In this document: positions 5,396-6,311 of the stretch, piece by piece | How the letters are laid out: every line of letters begins with the position of its first letter | Numbering within the stretch: the stretch's first letter is position 1 | From: Rickettsiella sp. | Lineage (GTDB): Bacteria > Pseudomonadota > Gammaproteobacteria > Diplorickettsiales > Diplorickettsiaceae | Assembly: GCA_031119195.1 (NCBI GenBank) | Contig: JAVHYG010000098.1 | Span: 1-6,311 of the forward strand | Reading direction: 5' to 3' | DNA: 6,311 nt | Notes under the pieces: generated by a model | Database searches by the model: none | Told to the model about the DNA's origin: nothing | What the model saw: the letters and a program-made list of their open reading frames with translations, nothing else | Position numbers and translations under genes: made by a program

Positions 5396-6311
5396 ATGGT
5401 TTACTCAATGAAACAAACTATAGCTGATTTAGATGATGAACTTTGGCAAGCGATACAAAAAGAGGCTATTCGCCAGGAAGATCACCTTGAATTAATTGCT
5501 TCTGAAAACTATGCAAGCCCATCTGTATTGCAGGCACAAGGTTCAATATTAACAAATAAGTATGCCGAAGGTTATCCAGGAAAACGTTACTATGGAGGCT
5601 GTAAATATGTTGATGAAGTCGAGCAATTAGCGATTGATAGGGCCAAAGAATTATTTAAAGCAGCTTATGCTAATGTGCAACCGCATTCAGGTTCGCAAGC
5701 CAATGCAGCTACATACATGGCTTTATTGGAACCTGGCGATAAATTATTGGGGATGAGTTTGGCGGCAGGTGGGCATTTAACGCATGGTTCAAAGGTAAGT
5801 TTTTCAGGAAAAGTTTATCAGGCTATTACCTATGGTGTAAATTCTAAAACGCAGTTAATAGATTATGATGTAGTCAAGAAATTGGCAATAGAGCACAAAC
5901 CAAAATTAATTGTTGCTGGTTTTTCAGCTTATTCACGCATAATAGACTGGCAGAAATTCCGAGATATAGCTGATGAAATTAAAGCTTTTTTTATGGTTGA
6001 TATGGCTCACGTTGCTGGATTAGTGGCCGCAAATCTTTATCCATCACCTATTTCCTTAGCAGATGTTGTGACTTCTACGACACATAAGACCCTGCGCGGC
6101 CCTCGCGGTGGTTTGATTTTGGCTAAGTCCAATCCGGAAATAGAAAAAAAACTGAATTCTGCAGTATTTCCTGGCTTGCAAGGCGGGCCACTTATGCATG
6201 TTATAGCTGGCAAGGCAATTGCCTTTAAAGAGGCACTACAAACTGATTTTAAAGACTACCAAGTGCAAGTAATAGAGAATGCCCGTGTCATGGCTGAGAC
6301 AATGCATGCAC
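5396..6311 (+). CDS. glyA: Serine hydroxymethyltransferase, C-terminus cut by window edge
   Basis: The first 305 codons of a protein usually about 417-420 residues long. It is the PLP enzyme that interconverts serine plus tetrahydrofolate with glycine plus 5,10-methylene-tetrahydrofolate, the main cytoplasmic source of one-carbon units. Visible landmarks are LIASENYASP (33-42), NKYAEGYPGKRYYGG (54-68), HSGSQAN (97-103), GGHLTHGS (125-132), VDMAHVAGLV (201-210; D202 contacts the PLP ring nitrogen and H205 stacks on it), Schiff-base lysine K231 in STTHKTLRGPRGG, and FPGLQGGPLMHVIAGKA (258-274). Everything needed for PLP binding in this part is intact. ATG 5396 is chosen because the frame is closed by TGA at 5384-5386 and GAGG (5379-5382) lies 13 nt upstream, a rather long spacing. 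ATG 5408 in the same frame is possible, but is 25 nt from that site. The gene is divergent from ettA. Confidence 0.97.
   Translation, partial: MVYSMKQTIADLDDELWQAIQKEAIRQEDHLELIASENYASPSVLQAQGSILTNKYAEGYPGKRYYGGCKYVDEVEQLAIDRAKELFKAAYANVQPHSGSQANAATYMALLEPGDKLLGMSLAAGGHLTHGSKVSFSGKVYQAITYGVNSKTQLIDYDVVKKLAIEHKPKLIVAGFSAYSRIIDWQKFRDIADEIKAFFMVDMAHVAGLVAANLYPSPISLADVVTSTTHKTLRGPRGGLILAKSNPEIEKKLNSAVFPGLQGGPLMHVIAGKAIAFKEALQTDFKDYQVQVIENARVMAETMHA

Noticed and set aside
5383..5427. ATG directly after the GAGG upstream of glyA, opening a 14-codon frame
   Set aside because: There is no spacing between the ribosome site and this ATG, the frame ends after 14 codons within glyA, and it is out of frame with the SHMT sequence.
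1..6311. tRNA genes, CRISPR array, insertion sequence or prophage genes
   Set aside because: No tRNA-like cloverleaf with TTCRA arm, no regularly spaced repeats and no transposase, integrase or phage motifs were found on either strand.

Overview
The window comes from a clearly AT-rich bacterial chromosome. EttA, TsaE and SHMT read as gammaproteobacterial proteins. Together with the base composition, the eukaryotic-like protein kinase and the weak ribosome binding sites, this suggests a host-associated member of the Legionellales (Coxiella/Rickettsiella/Legionella relatives). The lineage is an inference from protein character only.

Layout: the first three quarters lie on the minus strand. From right to left these are ettA (ABC-F translation factor, 3057-4736), tsaE (tRNA t6A synthesis ATPase, 2553-3017), a 242-bp spacer with a palindromic REP-like motif cluster, a membrane glycosyltransferase that fuses a GT2 domain to a GtrA domain (1237-2310), and a Ser/Thr protein kinase cut by the left edge (1-1178). 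The kinase has no in-window stop, so it is easily missed. On the plus strand glyA (serine hydroxymethyltransferase) starts at 5396 and runs off the right edge.

The 659-bp divergent region between ettA and glyA (4737-5395) is the least ordinary part. It holds a nested inverted repeat, a 10-bp palindrome beside a good TTGACA-type promoter, a possible 26-residue peptide, a GC-rich patch that is open in more than one frame and looks like an intergenic repeat, and a near-perfect PurR/LacI-type operator half-way to glyA.

How the genes work together: ettA and tsaE both serve translation (ribosome gating; tRNA modification) and are 39 bp apart, so they are probably co-transcribed. The glycosyltransferase and kinase are 58 bp apart on the same strand and may form a second unit concerned with the envelope or the host. 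glyA feeds one-carbon units and glycine to purine and methionine synthesis. No tRNA, rRNA, CRISPR array, insertion sequence or convincing rho-independent terminator was seen. The best candidates for something undescribed are the repeat-like intergenic patch at 5029-5159 with its own promoter, the motif cluster at 2333-2491, and the divergent kinase.
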